From assembly GCF_003144325.1 (NCBI RefSeq), contig NZ_PENS01000019.1:1-64000 (forward strand): a DNA stretch of 64,000 bases. The letters are read 5' to 3'. The translations under genes were made by a program, and so were the position numbers. Positions 1 through 9,753 of the stretch are shown here, in pieces. A model generated the notes under the pieces. It had not been told where the DNA came from. It saw only the letters and a list, made by a program, of their open reading frames with translations, and ran no database searches. Position 1 is the stretch's first letter, and every line of letters begins with the position of its first letter. This stretch comes from Proteus terrae. Its GTDB lineage: Bacteria > Pseudomonadota > Gammaproteobacteria > Enterobacterales > Enterobacteriaceae.

Positions 1-76
1 AACTCAGAAGTGAAACGTTGTAGCGCCGATGGTAGTGTGGGGCCTCCCCATGTGAGAGTAGGGAACTGCCAGGCAT
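1..76 (+). rRNA. rrf: 5S ribosomal RNA, 3' part
   Basis: The first 76 bases match the 3' two thirds of enterobacterial 5S rRNA, including the CGATGGTAGTGTGGGG segment and the closing GGGAACTGCCAGGCAT. The 5' end is cut by the window edge. A ribosomal operon therefore ends just here, transcribed rightward. In E. coli the rrnE operon lies close to metA, which agrees with the genes that follow. Confidence 0.97.
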
Positions 77-91
77 TAAATAAGACGAGAA

Positions 92-118
92 AGCCAACCC
101 AATGGGTTGGCTTTTTTG
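92..118 (+). terminator. Intrinsic terminator of the rRNA operon
   Basis: AGCCAACCC pairs with GGGTTGGCT around a three-base loop (92-112) and runs directly into a T tract (112-117). It lies 15 bases after 5S, where an rrn terminator is expected. Confidence 0.92.
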
Positions 119-197
119 CATTTGGGGTTTTATATAACTTAAAAGTCTAAAAACACGAGTTGCTTGTTTTATATTGAGGTTGTTAATAAGATAATTG

Positions 198-734
198 CTA
201 AATAATACCTTGGCTCCAACGAGAAAATTGCTCAATCCCCATCCTGTTCAATATATAACGAAACCAAACACTGTAATTTTGTGCATTCTCTTCAATATCT
301 TGATAAAGAGAATCAAGAGAGATCCAGCGATAATTCAGTACTTCATCTGGATTGCTATGTGGTAATTCGTTACTAAATCCAAGAAATAGGTGATCAAATT
401 CATGCTCTATCAGATCATCTGTCACTTTTTCGTTATACAGAATAGTTCCAATAGATTGCATATCACACTTCATACCTAATTCTTCATCTAGACGACGATG
501 AATAGCATCTGAAAGTAATTCGTTTGGAAGCGGGTGACTACAACATGTATTTGCCCATAAACCACCAGAGTGATATTTAGATATCGCACGTTGCTGAATA
601 AGTAACTGCTGTTTTGAATTAAAAATAAATATTGAAAAGGCTCGATGTAAGGCGCCTACAATATGAGCTTCAAGCTTTGGCATTGTTCCCAGCTCATTAT
701 CATTTTTATCTACGAGAATGACAGCGTCTTCCAC
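198..734 (-). CDS. idi: Isopentenyl-diphosphate delta-isomerase, type 1
   Basis: A 178-residue Nudix-fold enzyme that interconverts isopentenyl and dimethylallyl diphosphate, the building blocks for ubiquinone side chains and undecaprenyl phosphate. The catalytic cysteine is in NTCCSHP (Cys65 by alignment with E. coli Cys67). The second active-site acid is in EHEFDH (Glu112). HRAF and the RRLDEELG Nudix helix are present, and length is typical for bacterial type 1 Idi. It is a single gene reading towards the rRNA operon, and no terminator is obvious downstream. It is non-essential in bacteria that use the MEP pathway, where it balances the two isomers. Confidence 0.93.
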   Translation of the reverse strand: MEDAVILVDKNDNELGTMPKLEAHIVGALHRAFSIFIFNSKQQLLIQQRAISKYHSGGLWANTCCSHPLPNELLSDAIHRRLDEELGMKCDMQSIGTILYNEKVTDDLIEHEFDHLFLGFSNELPHSNPDEVLNYRWISLDSLYQDIEENAQNYSVWFRYILNRMGIEQFSRWSQGII

Positions 735-826
735 AAGAAATCACCTTAATAAAATAATATATTGTTATAGCGTGAATATAACATGACTGTATATCAAATA
801 ACGATTTATTGTGTTGTTCTTTTTAT

Positions 827-846
827 GGCATCACAGGAATGATGCC
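827..846. repeat. Small intergenic hairpin between idi and queH
   Basis: GGCATCA and TGATGCC are perfect 7-base inverted repeats around a 6-base loop. There is no T tract on either strand, so terminator function is doubtful. It lies downstream of queH and upstream of idi, both leftward, and could be a weak terminator, an mRNA 3' end or an operator. Confidence 0.35.
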
Positions 847-868
847 TAGAATAAAAGGAAAGGAAGAG

Positions 869-1513
869 CTAAGGAGTATAATATTGAACACCAATCTTAA
901 TAAGTTCTCTGCCTTGTGATTTTCGATGCTTATTTGTATCTCTTAATGAGTAAATACAGCCACAATATTCTTGTTGGTAGAATTGTTCACGTTTACTTAT
1001 TTCGATCATTCTGGCTGAGCCTCCTTTTTTACGCCAATTATAATCCCAATAAACCATATTAGGATAAGGTGCTACTGCTCTTTCACCACAGCCATTTATC
1101 TGTTTCATATCTTTCCAACGTGAGATCCCAAGTGAACTGGAAATAACGGAAAAGCCATTTTCAGAGGCATAAAGGGCTGTTCTTTCAAAGCGCATATCAA
1201 AACACATTGTGCATCGAATACCACGCTCAGGCTCTTTTTCCATTCCTTTAGCTCTTTCAAACCAATTATTTGTATCATAATCAGCATCAACAAAAGGAAT
1301 ATTATGTTTTTTAGCAAAACGAATATTCTCTTCCTTACGAATTAAATACTCTTTTTGGGGATGAATATTGGGATTATAGAAAAAGATAGTGTAATCAATA
1401 CCTGAAGCTTGTAATGCTTCCATGACTTCACCAGAACAAGGAGCACAGCAAGAGTGTAGTAAAAGCTTATTTGCATTTGCAGGTAATGTGAGCTTTTCTC
1501 GTATAAGAGTCAT
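869..1513 (-). CDS. queH: Epoxyqueuosine reductase QueH (DUF208)
   Basis: A 214-residue protein of the QueH family, the non-orthologous replacement of QueG for the last step of queuosine synthesis, reduction of epoxyqueuosine in tRNA. Its cysteine pattern fits the family: an N-terminal SCCAPC (residues 21-26), a central CTMCFDMR, and a C-terminal CGC, which together bind a [4Fe-4S] cluster and an adjacent metal. Length is typical. It is separated by 134 bases from idi and reads the same way, so it could share a transcript, but a hairpin lies between them. The family call rests on motif pattern and is secure. Whether queG also exists elsewhere in the genome cannot be seen. Confidence 0.9.
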   Translation of the reverse strand: MTLIREKLTLPANANKLLLHSCCAPCSGEVMEALQASGIDYTIFFYNPNIHPQKEYLIRKEENIRFAKKHNIPFVDADYDTNNWFERAKGMEKEPERGIRCTMCFDMRFERTALYASENGFSVISSSLGISRWKDMKQINGCGERAVAPYPNMVYWDYNWRKKGGSARMIEISKREQFYQQEYCGCIYSLRDTNKHRKSQGRELIKIGVQYYTP

Positions 1514-1723
1514 AGATGATCCTAAATAACATTATTTTAGTTGTAAAATGATGCCTTTATTATAGTGATAAATACGTAGGCAATCTGCTTTTTTAAAATT
1601 ATTTAAAAATAACCACTTGTTTTATATAAATTAAAAATGATGAACGAAAATGATTTAGGTAATGACTATCAGAGAGTTTACTAGATTCATATTATGATGA
1701 GAGGTAAGATGAAATACTAATTC

Positions 1724-1740
1724 TGCTACTGTTTGTAGCA
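1724..1740. promoter_or_regulatory. Palindrome in the gldA leader
   Basis: TGCTAC and GTAGCA form a perfect inverted repeat around TGTTT, 26 bases before the gldA start and just before its AAAGGAAT ribosome-binding site. It could be an operator or a leader hairpin. No regulator is recognised from the sequence. Confidence 0.3.
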
Positions 1741-1765
1741 AAATCTAAAATAAAGGAATTTAGTT

Positions 1766-2869
1766 ATGTCATCTATATTACCTCGCTCTGTAACCTCGCC
1801 AAAAAAATTCTTTATTGGTAGCCAATTACTGTCTTCTGTCGGTAAATATGTAAAAGATTTTGGTGATAATGCATTTATTATTAGTGATGAGTTTTTTTTA
1901 GAAAAAGTAACTAAAGAAGCAGTTCCTTCTCTAAAAGAAAATGGCATTGTTTCACTGGTTGAAAAATTTAATTATGAATGTACTGAGGCAGAAGTTAATC
2001 GCTTAGGTAAAATTGCCGTTGAAAATAAAGCGAACGTTATTATTGGTATTGGGGGTGGTAAGACATTAGATGTGTCTAAAGCAGTTGCTTATTATCAGCA
2101 CATCCCTGTTATTTTATTCCCAACAATCGCTTCAACGGATGCACCTTGTACTGCATTGTCTGTGCTATATAAAGAAAATGGTGAGTTTGATAAATATTTA
2201 TTCTTACCACAAAACCCTGATGTTGTTATCGCAGACACCGCTATTATCGCATCAGCTCCACAACGCTTTTTCTCAGCGGGTGTTGGTGATGCGCTAGCAA
2301 CTTACTTCGAAGCTCGTGCTTGTTATCAAGCTGACGGCTTAAATTTAGTTAATCAACGTCCATCACGTACAGGCCTTGGTTTAGCGCAACTTTGCTTTGA
2401 AATGCTAAGTGAAAATATTGATAAAGCAATGGATGCGATTCGCCATAAAATTACCACTCCTGCATTAGAGCAAACTATTGAAGCAACAATCTACCTTAGT
2501 GGTGTTGGTGCTGAAGCAGGTGGCTTAGCAGCTGCTCACGCAGTAAATAATGGTATGTCTGCAGTTGAGTCTTTACACCGTGTTCAACATGGTGAAAAAG
2601 TAGTATTTGGTTTATTAACTCAACTAGTGTTAGAAAATGCACCACAAGAAGAAATTGATGAAGTGATCCGTATTATCAAAGCGGCGGAATTACCACTGAC
2701 ACTTGAAGATATGGGTATGAAAGAATTCATCGAAAGTGAATGGCGTACTGTTGCTAAAATTGCCTGTGCTGAAGGCGACACAATGGGTAATATGCCAATG
2801 AGAGTGACAGAAGAAGATGTTTATAATGCAATGATTGCAGCTAACGCATTGGCTCATCGCTATAAATAA
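1766..2869 (+). CDS. gldA: Glycerol dehydrogenase (NAD+, zinc-dependent)
   Basis: A 367-residue iron/zinc-type alcohol dehydrogenase, the same length as E. coli GldA. It oxidises glycerol to dihydroxyacetone with NAD+ in the cytoplasm. The nucleotide-binding GIGGGKTLD is at residues 94-102. The expected zinc ligands are Asp175 (GVGDALATYFEAR), His258 (AAAHAVNNG) and His275 (HRVQHGEK). The ATG is preceded by AAAGGAATTTAGTT. It is monocistronic, ending at a bidirectional terminator shared with metA. No dhaKLM genes are next to it, so which dihydroxyacetone kinase is used is not visible here. Confidence 0.93.
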   Translation: MSSILPRSVTSPKKFFIGSQLLSSVGKYVKDFGDNAFIISDEFFLEKVTKEAVPSLKENGIVSLVEKFNYECTEAEVNRLGKIAVENKANVIIGIGGGKTLDVSKAVAYYQHIPVILFPTIASTDAPCTALSVLYKENGEFDKYLFLPQNPDVVIADTAIIASAPQRFFSAGVGDALATYFEARACYQADGLNLVNQRPSRTGLGLAQLCFEMLSENIDKAMDAIRHKITTPALEQTIEATIYLSGVGAEAGGLAAAHAVNNGMSAVESLHRVQHGEKVVFGLLTQLVLENAPQEEIDEVIRIIKAAELPLTLEDMGMKEFIESEWRTVAKIACAEGDTMGNMPMRVTEEDVYNAMIAANALAHRYK

Positions 2870-2897
2870 TTCTTAGCTTGGCAAATGATTATCTTAA

Positions 2898-2928
2898 AAC
2901 CCCAAATTAAGTTTGGGGTTTTTTTTAG
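2898..2928. terminator. Bidirectional terminator between gldA and metA
   Basis: AACCCCAAA and TTTGGGGTT (2898-2906 and 2912-2920) form a 9-bp stem with a 5-base loop followed by eight T on the plus strand. On the minus strand it is followed by TTTTAAG. It therefore serves gldA and probably also metA, whose stop codon lies at 2925-2927 at the edge of the T tract. Confidence 0.88.
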
Positions 2929-3854
2929 TCTAATGTTGGGTTCATTTGGGCAAGATCGAACGGTGTTATCTGATAAACATAGTAGTTCAACCAATTTGCA
3001 AACAATAAATGTCCATGACTACGCCAAGAAGCGATAGGTTTTTTGTTCGGATCATTATTAGGAAAATAGTTTTCTGGTAATTGAGGATCTAACCCTGCTT
3101 TAACATCACGGTGATATTCATCTGCGAGTGTATTAGGATCGTATTCAGGATGCCCTGTTGCAAAAACAACTCGTTTATCTTTTGATGCAAATAAATAAGC
3201 GCCTGCTTCTTCCGAAGTTGCAAGGATCTCCAAATCAGTATTATTTTGAATAAAGTCGATAGGAAAACCTGCATAACGAGAATGGGGAGCAAAGAAAGTC
3301 TCATCAAATCCGCGCGTTAACAGTGCATATGGTGAGCAAGTATTATGGGTATATACGCCTGAAATTTTTTGTTCTAGCGTATATTTAGGAAGGTCATATA
3401 AGATATTCAACCCAGCTTGAGCCGCCCAACAAATAAAGAGTGTAGAAGTAACATGCTCTTTAGCCCATGTAATCACCTCTTTTATTTCATCCCAATAAGC
3501 TACATCTTCAAATTCAACTAACCCTAATGGCGCGCCCGTGACAATAAGGCCATCAAAATTTTGCTCTTTAATTTGGTCAAAATCGCAATAGAAAGTATCG
3601 AGATGCTCTACAGGTGTATTTTTAGGAATACGAGAGTCAATACGCAATAATTGAATATCAATTTGAAGAGGGCTATTAGAAAGCAATCGCAGAAATTGAT
3701 TTTCTGTTTCTATTTTCTTTGGCATTAAATTAAGGATAAGCACTTTTAAAGGGCGAATATCTTGAATACTCGCTCTACTGGATGTCATAACAAAGACATT
3801 CTCTTTTTGTAAACAACTGACTGCGGGTAGCTCATCGGGTACTCTAATTGGCAT
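2925..3854 (-). CDS. metA: Homoserine O-succinyltransferase
   Basis: First committed step of methionine synthesis: transfers succinyl from succinyl-CoA to homoserine. The protein has 309 residues, as in E. coli. The nucleophile is Cys142 in FICWAAQAG, and His235 and Glu237 lie in the ATGHPEYD motif. The N-terminus [11 protein letters not shown] is conserved in the family. Three tandem Met boxes lie just upstream of the start, so MetJ with S-adenosylmethionine probably represses it. MetA and the B12-dependent MetH, 9 kb away, frame this region. Confidence 0.96.
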   Translation of the reverse strand: MPIRVPDELPAVSCLQKENVFVMTSSRASIQDIRPLKVLILNLMPKKIETENQFLRLLSNSPLQIDIQLLRIDSRIPKNTPVEHLDTFYCDFDQIKEQNFDGLIVTGAPLGLVEFEDVAYWDEIKEVITWAKEHVTSTLFICWAAQAGLNILYDLPKYTLEQKISGVYTHNTCSPYALLTRGFDETFFAPHSRYAGFPIDFIQNNTDLEILATSEEAGAYLFASKDKRVVFATGHPEYDPNTLADEYHRDVKAGLDPQLPENYFPNNDPNKKPIASWRSHGHLLFANWLNYYVYQITPFDLAQMNPTLD

Positions 3855-3869
3855 TTCAATAACCTCTAA

Positions 3870-3893
3870 AAACTTCTAGACATCTAGAGGCCT
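3870..3893. promoter_or_regulatory. Tandem Met boxes (MetJ operator) upstream of metA
   Basis: Three consecutive 8-mers resemble the MetJ consensus AGACGTCT: AAACTTCT (6/8), AGACATCT (7/8) and AGAGGCCT (6/8). Contiguous 8-bp repeats are the known architecture of MetJ operators. They start 16 bases upstream of the metA start codon. Confidence 0.72.
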
Positions 3894-4114
3894 AAATTTA
3901 GCTAATAACCTTTTGAATGTCGAGGTCTTCATGTTGTATATGAAGAATATTCATATAAGAAAAAGCTATATAGCTAAAATCATCAAGCATTAACCATTCC
4001 TTTTCTCTGTTTATTATCGATCTCTTCCAGATCCCTCGAGTTATTTTTGAAATTCTGATTTTTGTACAATAAAAAAACACCGATGTAATCACATTGTTAA
4101 AAATTATTTAAATA

Positions 4115-4131
4115 AAAATGGAATTCATTTT
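4115..4131. promoter_or_regulatory. Candidate operator upstream of aceB
   Basis: AAAATG and CATTTT form a perfect 6+6 inverted repeat around GAATT, about 64 bases before the aceB start. iclR is 7 kb away and IclR represses aceBAK in enterics, so this dyad is a candidate IclR site. It matches the E. coli IclR consensus only loosely. Confidence 0.3.
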
Positions 4132-4194
4132 TGATTTTTGTAAAAACTGCATTAGTCTTAATCAGGTGTGCAAAAGCTTTTAGGGGAATGCAGA

Positions 4195-5787
4195 ATGTCA
4201 CAATCATTAACTACAGAAGAATTAAATTTTACGCAATCTTTTGGCGATCAGGAAAAAGAGATATTAAATCATGATGTTAAATTATTTCTGACTGATTTGG
4301 TAAGTCACTTTTCAGATAGACGCCATGCTTTATTAGCTGAAAGGGATAGCTGGAAACATAGAGTTGATAATGGCGAGCTTCCTGATTTTATTTCGGAATC
4401 TGATTCCATTATAAAATCAGAATGGAAAGTTAATCCTATACCAAAAGATCTTCAAGACCGTCGTGTTGAAATAACGGGACCTGTTGATCGCAAAATGGTC
4501 ATTAATGCATTAAATGCTAATGTAAAAGTCTTTATGGCTGATTTTGAAGATTCCTTAGCGCCTACATGGGACAAAGTGATTGATGGTCAAATCAATTTGC
4601 GTGACGCCGTCAAAGGCACCATTTCTTATACCAATGAACAAGGCAAATGTTATCAGCTTAAAGCGTCACCTGCGGTATTGATTGCCAGAGTAAGAGGTCT
4701 TCACCTTCCTGAGAAGCATGTGTTATGGCAAGGCAAGCCTATTGCAGGGGGATTATTTGATTTTGCTCTGTATTTTTACCATAACCACAAAGCCTTATTA
4801 GAAAAAGGGAGTGGCCCTTATTTTTACATTCCTAAATTGCAAACATGGCAAGAGGCTAAATGGTGGAGTGATGTTTTTCATTTCACAGAGAAACGCTTTG
4901 GTTTAGCAACAGGAACCATTAAAGCCACGGTATTAATTGAAACCTTACCTGCTGTTTTCCAAATGGAAGAAATTCTATTCCATATGAAAGAGCATATCGT
5001 TGGGCTTAACTGTGGTCGTTGGGATTATATTTTTAGTTATATCAAGACATTAAAAAATTATCCTGATCGTGTATTGCCCGATAGACAAGGGATCACGATG
5101 ACTCAACCTTTCTTAAGTGCTTATTCGCGTTTACTGATCCAGACTTGCCATAAACGTGGTGCTTTTGCGATGGGTGGAATGTCTGCGTTTATTCCAAGTC
5201 GAGACCCAGAGCAAAACGGCATTATTTTGAAAAAAGTATTTGATGATAAAGAGTTTGAAGCAACAAATGGCCATGATGGTACTTGGATTGCTCATCCAGG
5301 CCTTGCTGAAACAGTATTGTCTGCTTTTGATGCCGTATTAGGGGCTCGCTCAAATCAACTCGATGTGCAACGTAATGAGAAGATAACAGCAGAAATGTTA
5401 TTGGCACCTTGTACAGGTGAGCGTACAGAAAAGGGTATGAGAGCTAATATCCGCGTTGCTGTGCAATATATCGAAGCTTGGATTTCGGGTAATGGTTGCG
5501 TACCTATCTATGGATTAATGGAAGATGCGGCAACAGCAGAAATATCGCGTACCTCTATTTGGCAATGGATCCGCCACCAAAAAACACTGTCTGATGGGCA
5601 AGTCGTGACTAAAGATCTCTTTCGTAAAATGCTGAAAGAAGAGCTTGAAGTCATACACCAAGAAGTCGGTGACACTCGTTTTGAAGAAGGGCGTTTTAAA
5701 GAAGCGGCTTCTTTGATGGATAAGATTACAACCCAAGATGAATTAGTCGATTTTCTGACTTTACCGGGTTACCAACTTTTAAATTAA
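4195..5787 (+). CDS. aceB: Malate synthase A
   Basis: Glyoxylate-shunt enzyme that condenses glyoxylate with acetyl-CoA to give malate. I place the start at the ATG at 4195, giving 530 residues, because TTAGGGGA lies 8 bases upstream and the product then begins MSQSLTTEEL like E. coli AceB (533 residues). A GTG 27 bases further upstream is in frame but has no such site. FMADFEDSLAP, RVRGLHLPEKH, ETLPAVFQM and HDGTWIAHPGL are all conserved. First gene of aceBAK. A small hairpin (ATACGT/ACGTAT, 5793-5807) lies in the 68-base gap before aceA. Confidence 0.96.
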   Translation: MSQSLTTEELNFTQSFGDQEKEILNHDVKLFLTDLVSHFSDRRHALLAERDSWKHRVDNGELPDFISESDSIIKSEWKVNPIPKDLQDRRVEITGPVDRKMVINALNANVKVFMADFEDSLAPTWDKVIDGQINLRDAVKGTISYTNEQGKCYQLKASPAVLIARVRGLHLPEKHVLWQGKPIAGGLFDFALYFYHNHKALLEKGSGPYFYIPKLQTWQEAKWWSDVFHFTEKRFGLATGTIKATVLIETLPAVFQMEEILFHMKEHIVGLNCGRWDYIFSYIKTLKNYPDRVLPDRQGITMTQPFLSAYSRLLIQTCHKRGAFAMGGMSAFIPSRDPEQNGIILKKVFDDKEFEATNGHDGTWIAHPGLAETVLSAFDAVLGARSNQLDVQRNEKITAEMLLAPCTGERTEKGMRANIRVAVQYIEAWISGNGCVPIYGLMEDAATAEISRTSIWQWIRHQKTLSDGQVVTKDLFRKMLKEELEVIHQEVGDTRFEEGRFKEAASLMDKITTQDELVDFLTLPGYQLLN

Positions 5788-5855
5788 AAAAGATACGTCA
5801 AACGTATTTATAAACTGCAAACATCATCACTACCGTATTTATAGGAGCTGTTTTT

Positions 5856-7163
5856 ATGACTATTAGTAGATCAGAGCAAATCGCCCAATTAGAGAAAGAG
5901 TGGGAACAACCTCGCTGGAAAGGCATTACCCGTCCTTATAGCGCTGAAGATGTCATTAAATTAAGAGGTTCGGTTAACCCAGAACATACCTTAGCAAGAC
6001 GCGGCGCTCAAAGGCTTTGGTCATCATTAAATGGAAAATCAAAAAAGGGTTATGTTAATGCACTAGGTGCTTTAACGGGTGGACAAGCATTGCAACAAGC
6101 AAAAGCAGGGTTAGAAGCTGTTTATCTTTCAGGGTGGCAAGTAGCAGCTGATGCTAACACAGCTGGAAGTATGTATCCTGACCAGTCTTTATATCCGGTT
6201 GATTCTGTTCCTAATGTTGTTCAGCGTATCAATAATACGTTTAGACGAGCTGATCAAATTCAGTGGTCAAATGGTATTGGTCCTCAACATAAAGATTATA
6301 TTGATTTTTTCCTTCCCATTGTGGCTGATGCTGAAGCCGGTTTTGGTGGCGTATTAAATGCCTTTGAATTAATGAAAGCGATGATTGAAGCTGGAGCGGC
6401 GGGCGTTCACTTTGAAGATCAGCTAGCTGCGGTAAAAAAATGCGGACATATGGGAGGAAAAGTATTAGTTCCAACTCAAGAAGCGGTACAAAAGCTGGTC
6501 GCTGCGCGTTTAGCTGCGGATGTGTCTGATGTGCCTACATTACTTGTTGCGAGAACAGATGCCGATGCTGCCGATCTTTTAACTTCAGATTGCGATCCTT
6601 ATGATAGCTCGTTCTTAACTGGAGAACGTACGCCTGAAGGTTTCTTCTGTACTCACGCGGGAATTGATCAGGCTATTAGTCGTGGTCTTGCTTATGCGCC
6701 TTATGCCGATCTGGTGTGGTGTGAAACATCACTTCCTGATCTGAAAATGGCTGCTAAATTTGCAGAAGCTATTCATGATAAATATCCCGGAAAAATGCTG
6801 GCTTATAACTGTTCGCCTTCCTTTAACTGGAAAAAGAATCTCGATGATCGCACGATTGCACATTTCCAAGATGAGCTTTCTGCGATGGGCTATAAATTCC
6901 AATTTATTACTTTAGCTGGAATTCACAGCATGTGGTTCAACATGTTCGATCTAGCACATGATTATGCCAAGGGCGAAGGTATGAAACATTATGTTGAGAA
7001 GGTACAAGAAAAAGAGTTTGCGGCACTTAATCAAGGCTATACCTTCTCATCGCATCAACAAGAGGTGGGAACCGGATATTTCGATAAAGTAACGACGATT
7101 ATTCAAGGTGGTATGTCTTCTGTAACAGCATTAACAGGCTCGACAGAAGAGCAACAATTCTAA
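5856..7163 (+). CDS. aceA: Isocitrate lyase
   Basis: Cleaves isocitrate to glyoxylate and succinate, letting cells grow on acetate or fatty acids. It has 435 residues (E. coli 434). The catalytic loop KKCGHMGGK has its cysteine at residue 196. [24 protein letters not shown] and [13 protein letters not shown] are family signatures. The start is supported by TAGGAGCTG 8 bases upstream. It is the middle gene of aceBAK, followed by an attenuator-like hairpin before aceK. Confidence 0.97.
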   Translation: MTISRSEQIAQLEKEWEQPRWKGITRPYSAEDVIKLRGSVNPEHTLARRGAQRLWSSLNGKSKKGYVNALGALTGGQALQQAKAGLEAVYLSGWQVAADANTAGSMYPDQSLYPVDSVPNVVQRINNTFRRADQIQWSNGIGPQHKDYIDFFLPIVADAEAGFGGVLNAFELMKAMIEAGAAGVHFEDQLAAVKKCGHMGGKVLVPTQEAVQKLVAARLAADVSDVPTLLVARTDADAADLLTSDCDPYDSSFLTGERTPEGFFCTHAGIDQAISRGLAYAPYADLVWCETSLPDLKMAAKFAEAIHDKYPGKMLAYNCSPSFNWKKNLDDRTIAHFQDELSAMGYKFQFITLAGIHSMWFNMFDLAHDYAKGEGMKHYVEKVQEKEFAALNQGYTFSSHQQEVGTGYFDKVTTIIQGGMSSVTALTGSTEEQQF

Positions 7164-7204
7164 AATCCCAAAATATCATTATCTGTTTTTTGTGGTGATA
7201 ATTC

Positions 7205-7227
7205 AGGAGCAGGATGCTCCTCTTTTT
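7205..7227 (+). terminator. Attenuator-like hairpin between aceA and aceK
   Basis: AGGAGCA and TGCTCCT pair around GGA and are followed by CTTTTT (7223-7227), 14 bases before the aceK start. This is a terminator shape inside an operon. It would lower aceK expression relative to aceA, a known feature of the E. coli operon, where other structured sequence does this. Confidence 0.65.
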
Positions 7228-7240
7228 CGTGAGGTTGTTA

Positions 7241-8944
7241 ATGACGCCAGAAGATTTGATTGCTCAAACAATTTTACAAGGCTTTGATGCACAATATGGC
7301 CGCTTTCTTGAGATAACGTCAGGGGCACAATATCGTTTTGAGCAAGCAGATTGGCATGGTGTCCAAATTGCGATGAAAGAGCGCATCCGTTTATACGACA
7401 ATCATGTTGGATTAGTGGTTGAGCAACTAAAATGTATTCGACATGATATTGACAAAGAAAGTCTTTTTCTACAAAAGGTGAAAGAGAATTATACGCAATT
7501 ATTGCCCAATTACCCTCGATTCGAGATTGCCGAAAGTTTTTTTAATTCTGTTTATTGTCGTCTGTTCTACCATCGTGAATTGAGTAAAAAGAATCTTTTT
7601 GTTTTCTCATCACAACCGGCTTATCGCTTTACACAAGCGCCTCGACCATTATCAAAGCAGTTTGTTATTCAGAGTGATTTACCGACATTAGTGCAAGATA
7701 TTTTATCGCGCTTACCTTTGCGGTTACCGTGGCAAAATAAACAACGCGATATTCACTCTATTTGTAATGTACTTACTGCTCAGTTCTCTTTTGAACAATT
7801 GCACAATGCGGTATTTCATATTGCAAACGAACTCTTTTATCGTAATAAAGCGGCTTGGTTGATAGGAAAAATAGTGATTAATGATCAATATATTCCATTC
7901 TTATTACCCATTCATAATATTGAGCAACAGTTATTGATTGATACTTGCCTTATCTCTGCGGATGAAGCGAGTATTGTCTTTGGTTTTGCTCGTTCTTATT
8001 TTATGGTTTATGCCCCATTTCCTGCGGCATTAGTTGCTTGGCTAAGAGATATATTACCGGGTAAATCTATCGCTGAGCTTTATATGTCTATTGGATGCCA
8101 AAAGCATGGTAAAACAGAATATTACCGCGAATATCTTGCCTTTATGAATTTTTCATCAGAGCAATTTATTGAAGCTCCTGGGGTAAAAGGTATGGTTATG
8201 TTGGTCTTTACATTACCAACGTATGATCGCGTTTTTAAAGTGATTAAAGATAAATTTGCACCACAAAAAACGATCACTGCAGAGCGAGTAAAAGAGTGCT
8301 ATCAATTGGTTAAAGAGCATGATCGTGTTGGACGAATGGCGGATACTCAAGAATTTGAAAATTTTGTGATCGATAAGAAAAGAATTAGCCCTGAATTAAT
8401 GGCGATCCTTGAACAAGAGATCTCCAATAAGTTGGAAGATCTGGGTGATAAAATACTGATCCGCCATCTTTATATGGAACGTAGAATGATACCGCTCAAT
8501 ATCTATATGGAGCAGTGCAATGAAAATCAACTTAAAGCGGTTGTTGAAGATTATGGGCAAGCGTTGAAAGAGCTTATTGCAGCGAATATTTTTCCCGGCG
8601 ACATGCTGTTTAAAAATTTTGGTGTGACTCGCCACCATCGTGTGATTTTCTATGATTACGATGAAATTAGTTATATGACAGATATGAATTTTCGTGCTAT
8701 CCCGCCAGCCCGTTATCCTGAAGATGAATTAGCGAGCGAGCCTTGGTATAGCGTTGCGCTCAATGATGTATTTCCTGAAGAATTTCGCTATTTTTTATGT
8801 AGTGATAAGCAAGTTTGCCACTATTTTGAAGCTCAACATCGTGAGCTTTTATCCCCAGAATATTGGCAACAACAACAGCAAAAAATTAAAGAAGGGTATA
8901 TCGAAGATGTTTATGCCTATTCTCAATCTAAGCGATTTACTTAA
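7241..8944 (+). CDS. aceK: Isocitrate dehydrogenase kinase/phosphatase
   Basis: Bifunctional enzyme that phosphorylates and dephosphorylates isocitrate dehydrogenase, directing carbon into the glyoxylate shunt. I start it at ATG 7241 (567 residues) after TGAGG, matching the E. coli N-terminus at [19 protein letters not shown]. An upstream in-frame start would place the attenuator hairpin inside the gene. The kinase ATP site region ([15 protein letters not shown], then [12 protein letters not shown]), the [16 protein letters not shown] segment and the catalytic [11 protein letters not shown] are conserved. The C-terminus is about 10 residues shorter than in E. coli. Confidence 0.95.
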   Translation: MTPEDLIAQTILQGFDAQYGRFLEITSGAQYRFEQADWHGVQIAMKERIRLYDNHVGLVVEQLKCIRHDIDKESLFLQKVKENYTQLLPNYPRFEIAESFFNSVYCRLFYHRELSKKNLFVFSSQPAYRFTQAPRPLSKQFVIQSDLPTLVQDILSRLPLRLPWQNKQRDIHSICNVLTAQFSFEQLHNAVFHIANELFYRNKAAWLIGKIVINDQYIPFLLPIHNIEQQLLIDTCLISADEASIVFGFARSYFMVYAPFPAALVAWLRDILPGKSIAELYMSIGCQKHGKTEYYREYLAFMNFSSEQFIEAPGVKGMVMLVFTLPTYDRVFKVIKDKFAPQKTITAERVKECYQLVKEHDRVGRMADTQEFENFVIDKKRISPELMAILEQEISNKLEDLGDKILIRHLYMERRMIPLNIYMEQCNENQLKAVVEDYGQALKELIAANIFPGDMLFKNFGVTRHHRVIFYDYDEISYMTDMNFRAIPPARYPEDELASEPWYSVALNDVFPEEFRYFLCSDKQVCHYFEAQHRELLSPEYWQQQQQKIKEGYIEDVYAYSQSKRFT

Positions 8945-8969
8945 TAAATAGTCCTGAGAAAAGATAAAA

Positions 8970-9003
8970 ATAAAGGTAGATACAAGGGGATACCTACCTT
9001 TAT
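8970..9003 (-). terminator. Terminator downstream of eda
   Basis: ATAAAGGTAG (8970-8979) and CTACCTTTAT (8994-9003) are perfect 10-base inverted repeats. On the minus strand the stem is followed by TTTTATCTTTT, so it ends the edd-eda transcript. It may also stop aceBAK transcription from the other side, but the plus strand lacks a T tract. Confidence 0.7.
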
Positions 9004-9033
9004 TGGATAAAACCTATTTTTATACAGAGATAA

Positions 9034-9675
9034 TTAACGCTGAGTGCCAGCAACGGCTTCTTTAGCTAATTCAGTAATACGTTGGAAATCACCTGCTTTC
9101 ACTGCATCATTAGGCACTAACCAAGAGCCACCAATGCAAAGCACACTCTCAAGTGCAAGGTAATTACGGTAGTTTTCTGGCGAAATACCGCCTGTTGGGC
9201 AGAAGCGGACTTTTGAGAATGGTCCTGCAATTGCTTTTAATGCCTTCACACCACCATTAGCTTCAGCTGGGAAAAATTTAAATTCATTTAACCCGTAGCT
9301 CATTCCCAGCATTAATTCAGACACTGTCGAAATACCCGGAATTAAAGGAATAGTTCCCGCAACGGCTGATTTGAGTAACGCTTCTGTTAATCCTGGGCTG
9401 ATAGCAAATTGAGCACCTGCTTCAGTGACTTGCGCTAATTGTTGAGGATTAATTACTGTGCCTGCGCCCACAATAGCTTCAGGAACTTCTTTGGCAATAC
9501 GGCGGATTGCCTCAATTGCGCATTCTGTACGTAATGTCACTTCTAAAACTTTTACACCACCGGCGACTAAAGCTTTTGCAACAGGGACGGCATCATCAAT
9601 ATGGTTGATAACAATAACAGGAACAACAGGCCCTGATTTTAGTACAGACTCTGCACTTGTATTCCAATGATCCAT
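9034..9675 (-). CDS. eda: 2-keto-3-deoxy-6-phosphogluconate aldolase
   Basis: Last enzyme of the Entner-Doudoroff route: splits KDPG to pyruvate and glyceraldehyde-3-phosphate. It has 213 residues, as in E. coli. The Schiff-base lysine is Lys133 in EFKFFPAEA and the general base is Glu45 in LEVTLRT. The phosphate-binding [12 protein letters not shown] region is intact. AGGAAAT precedes the ATG. It is downstream of edd by 78 bases without an obvious terminator, so the two are probably co-transcribed. Confidence 0.95.
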   Translation of the reverse strand: MDHWNTSAESVLKSGPVVPVIVINHIDDAVPVAKALVAGGVKVLEVTLRTECAIEAIRRIAKEVPEAIVGAGTVINPQQLAQVTEAGAQFAISPGLTEALLKSAVAGTIPLIPGISTVSELMLGMSYGLNEFKFFPAEANGGVKALKAIAGPFSKVRFCPTGGISPENYRNYLALESVLCIGGSWLVPNDAVKAGDFQRITELAKEAVAGTQR

Positions 9676-9753
9676 GATTGTATTTCCTAATCAGAAAGTG
9701 GTGAGCAAATGAATTTAATCTGCTCCTCGTTAAGCCTCAAAAACTTGCCTACA

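Noticed and set aside
3898-4092. 64-codon leftward frame between metA and aceB
   Set aside because: No RBS, overlaps the control region, composition like non-coding DNA.
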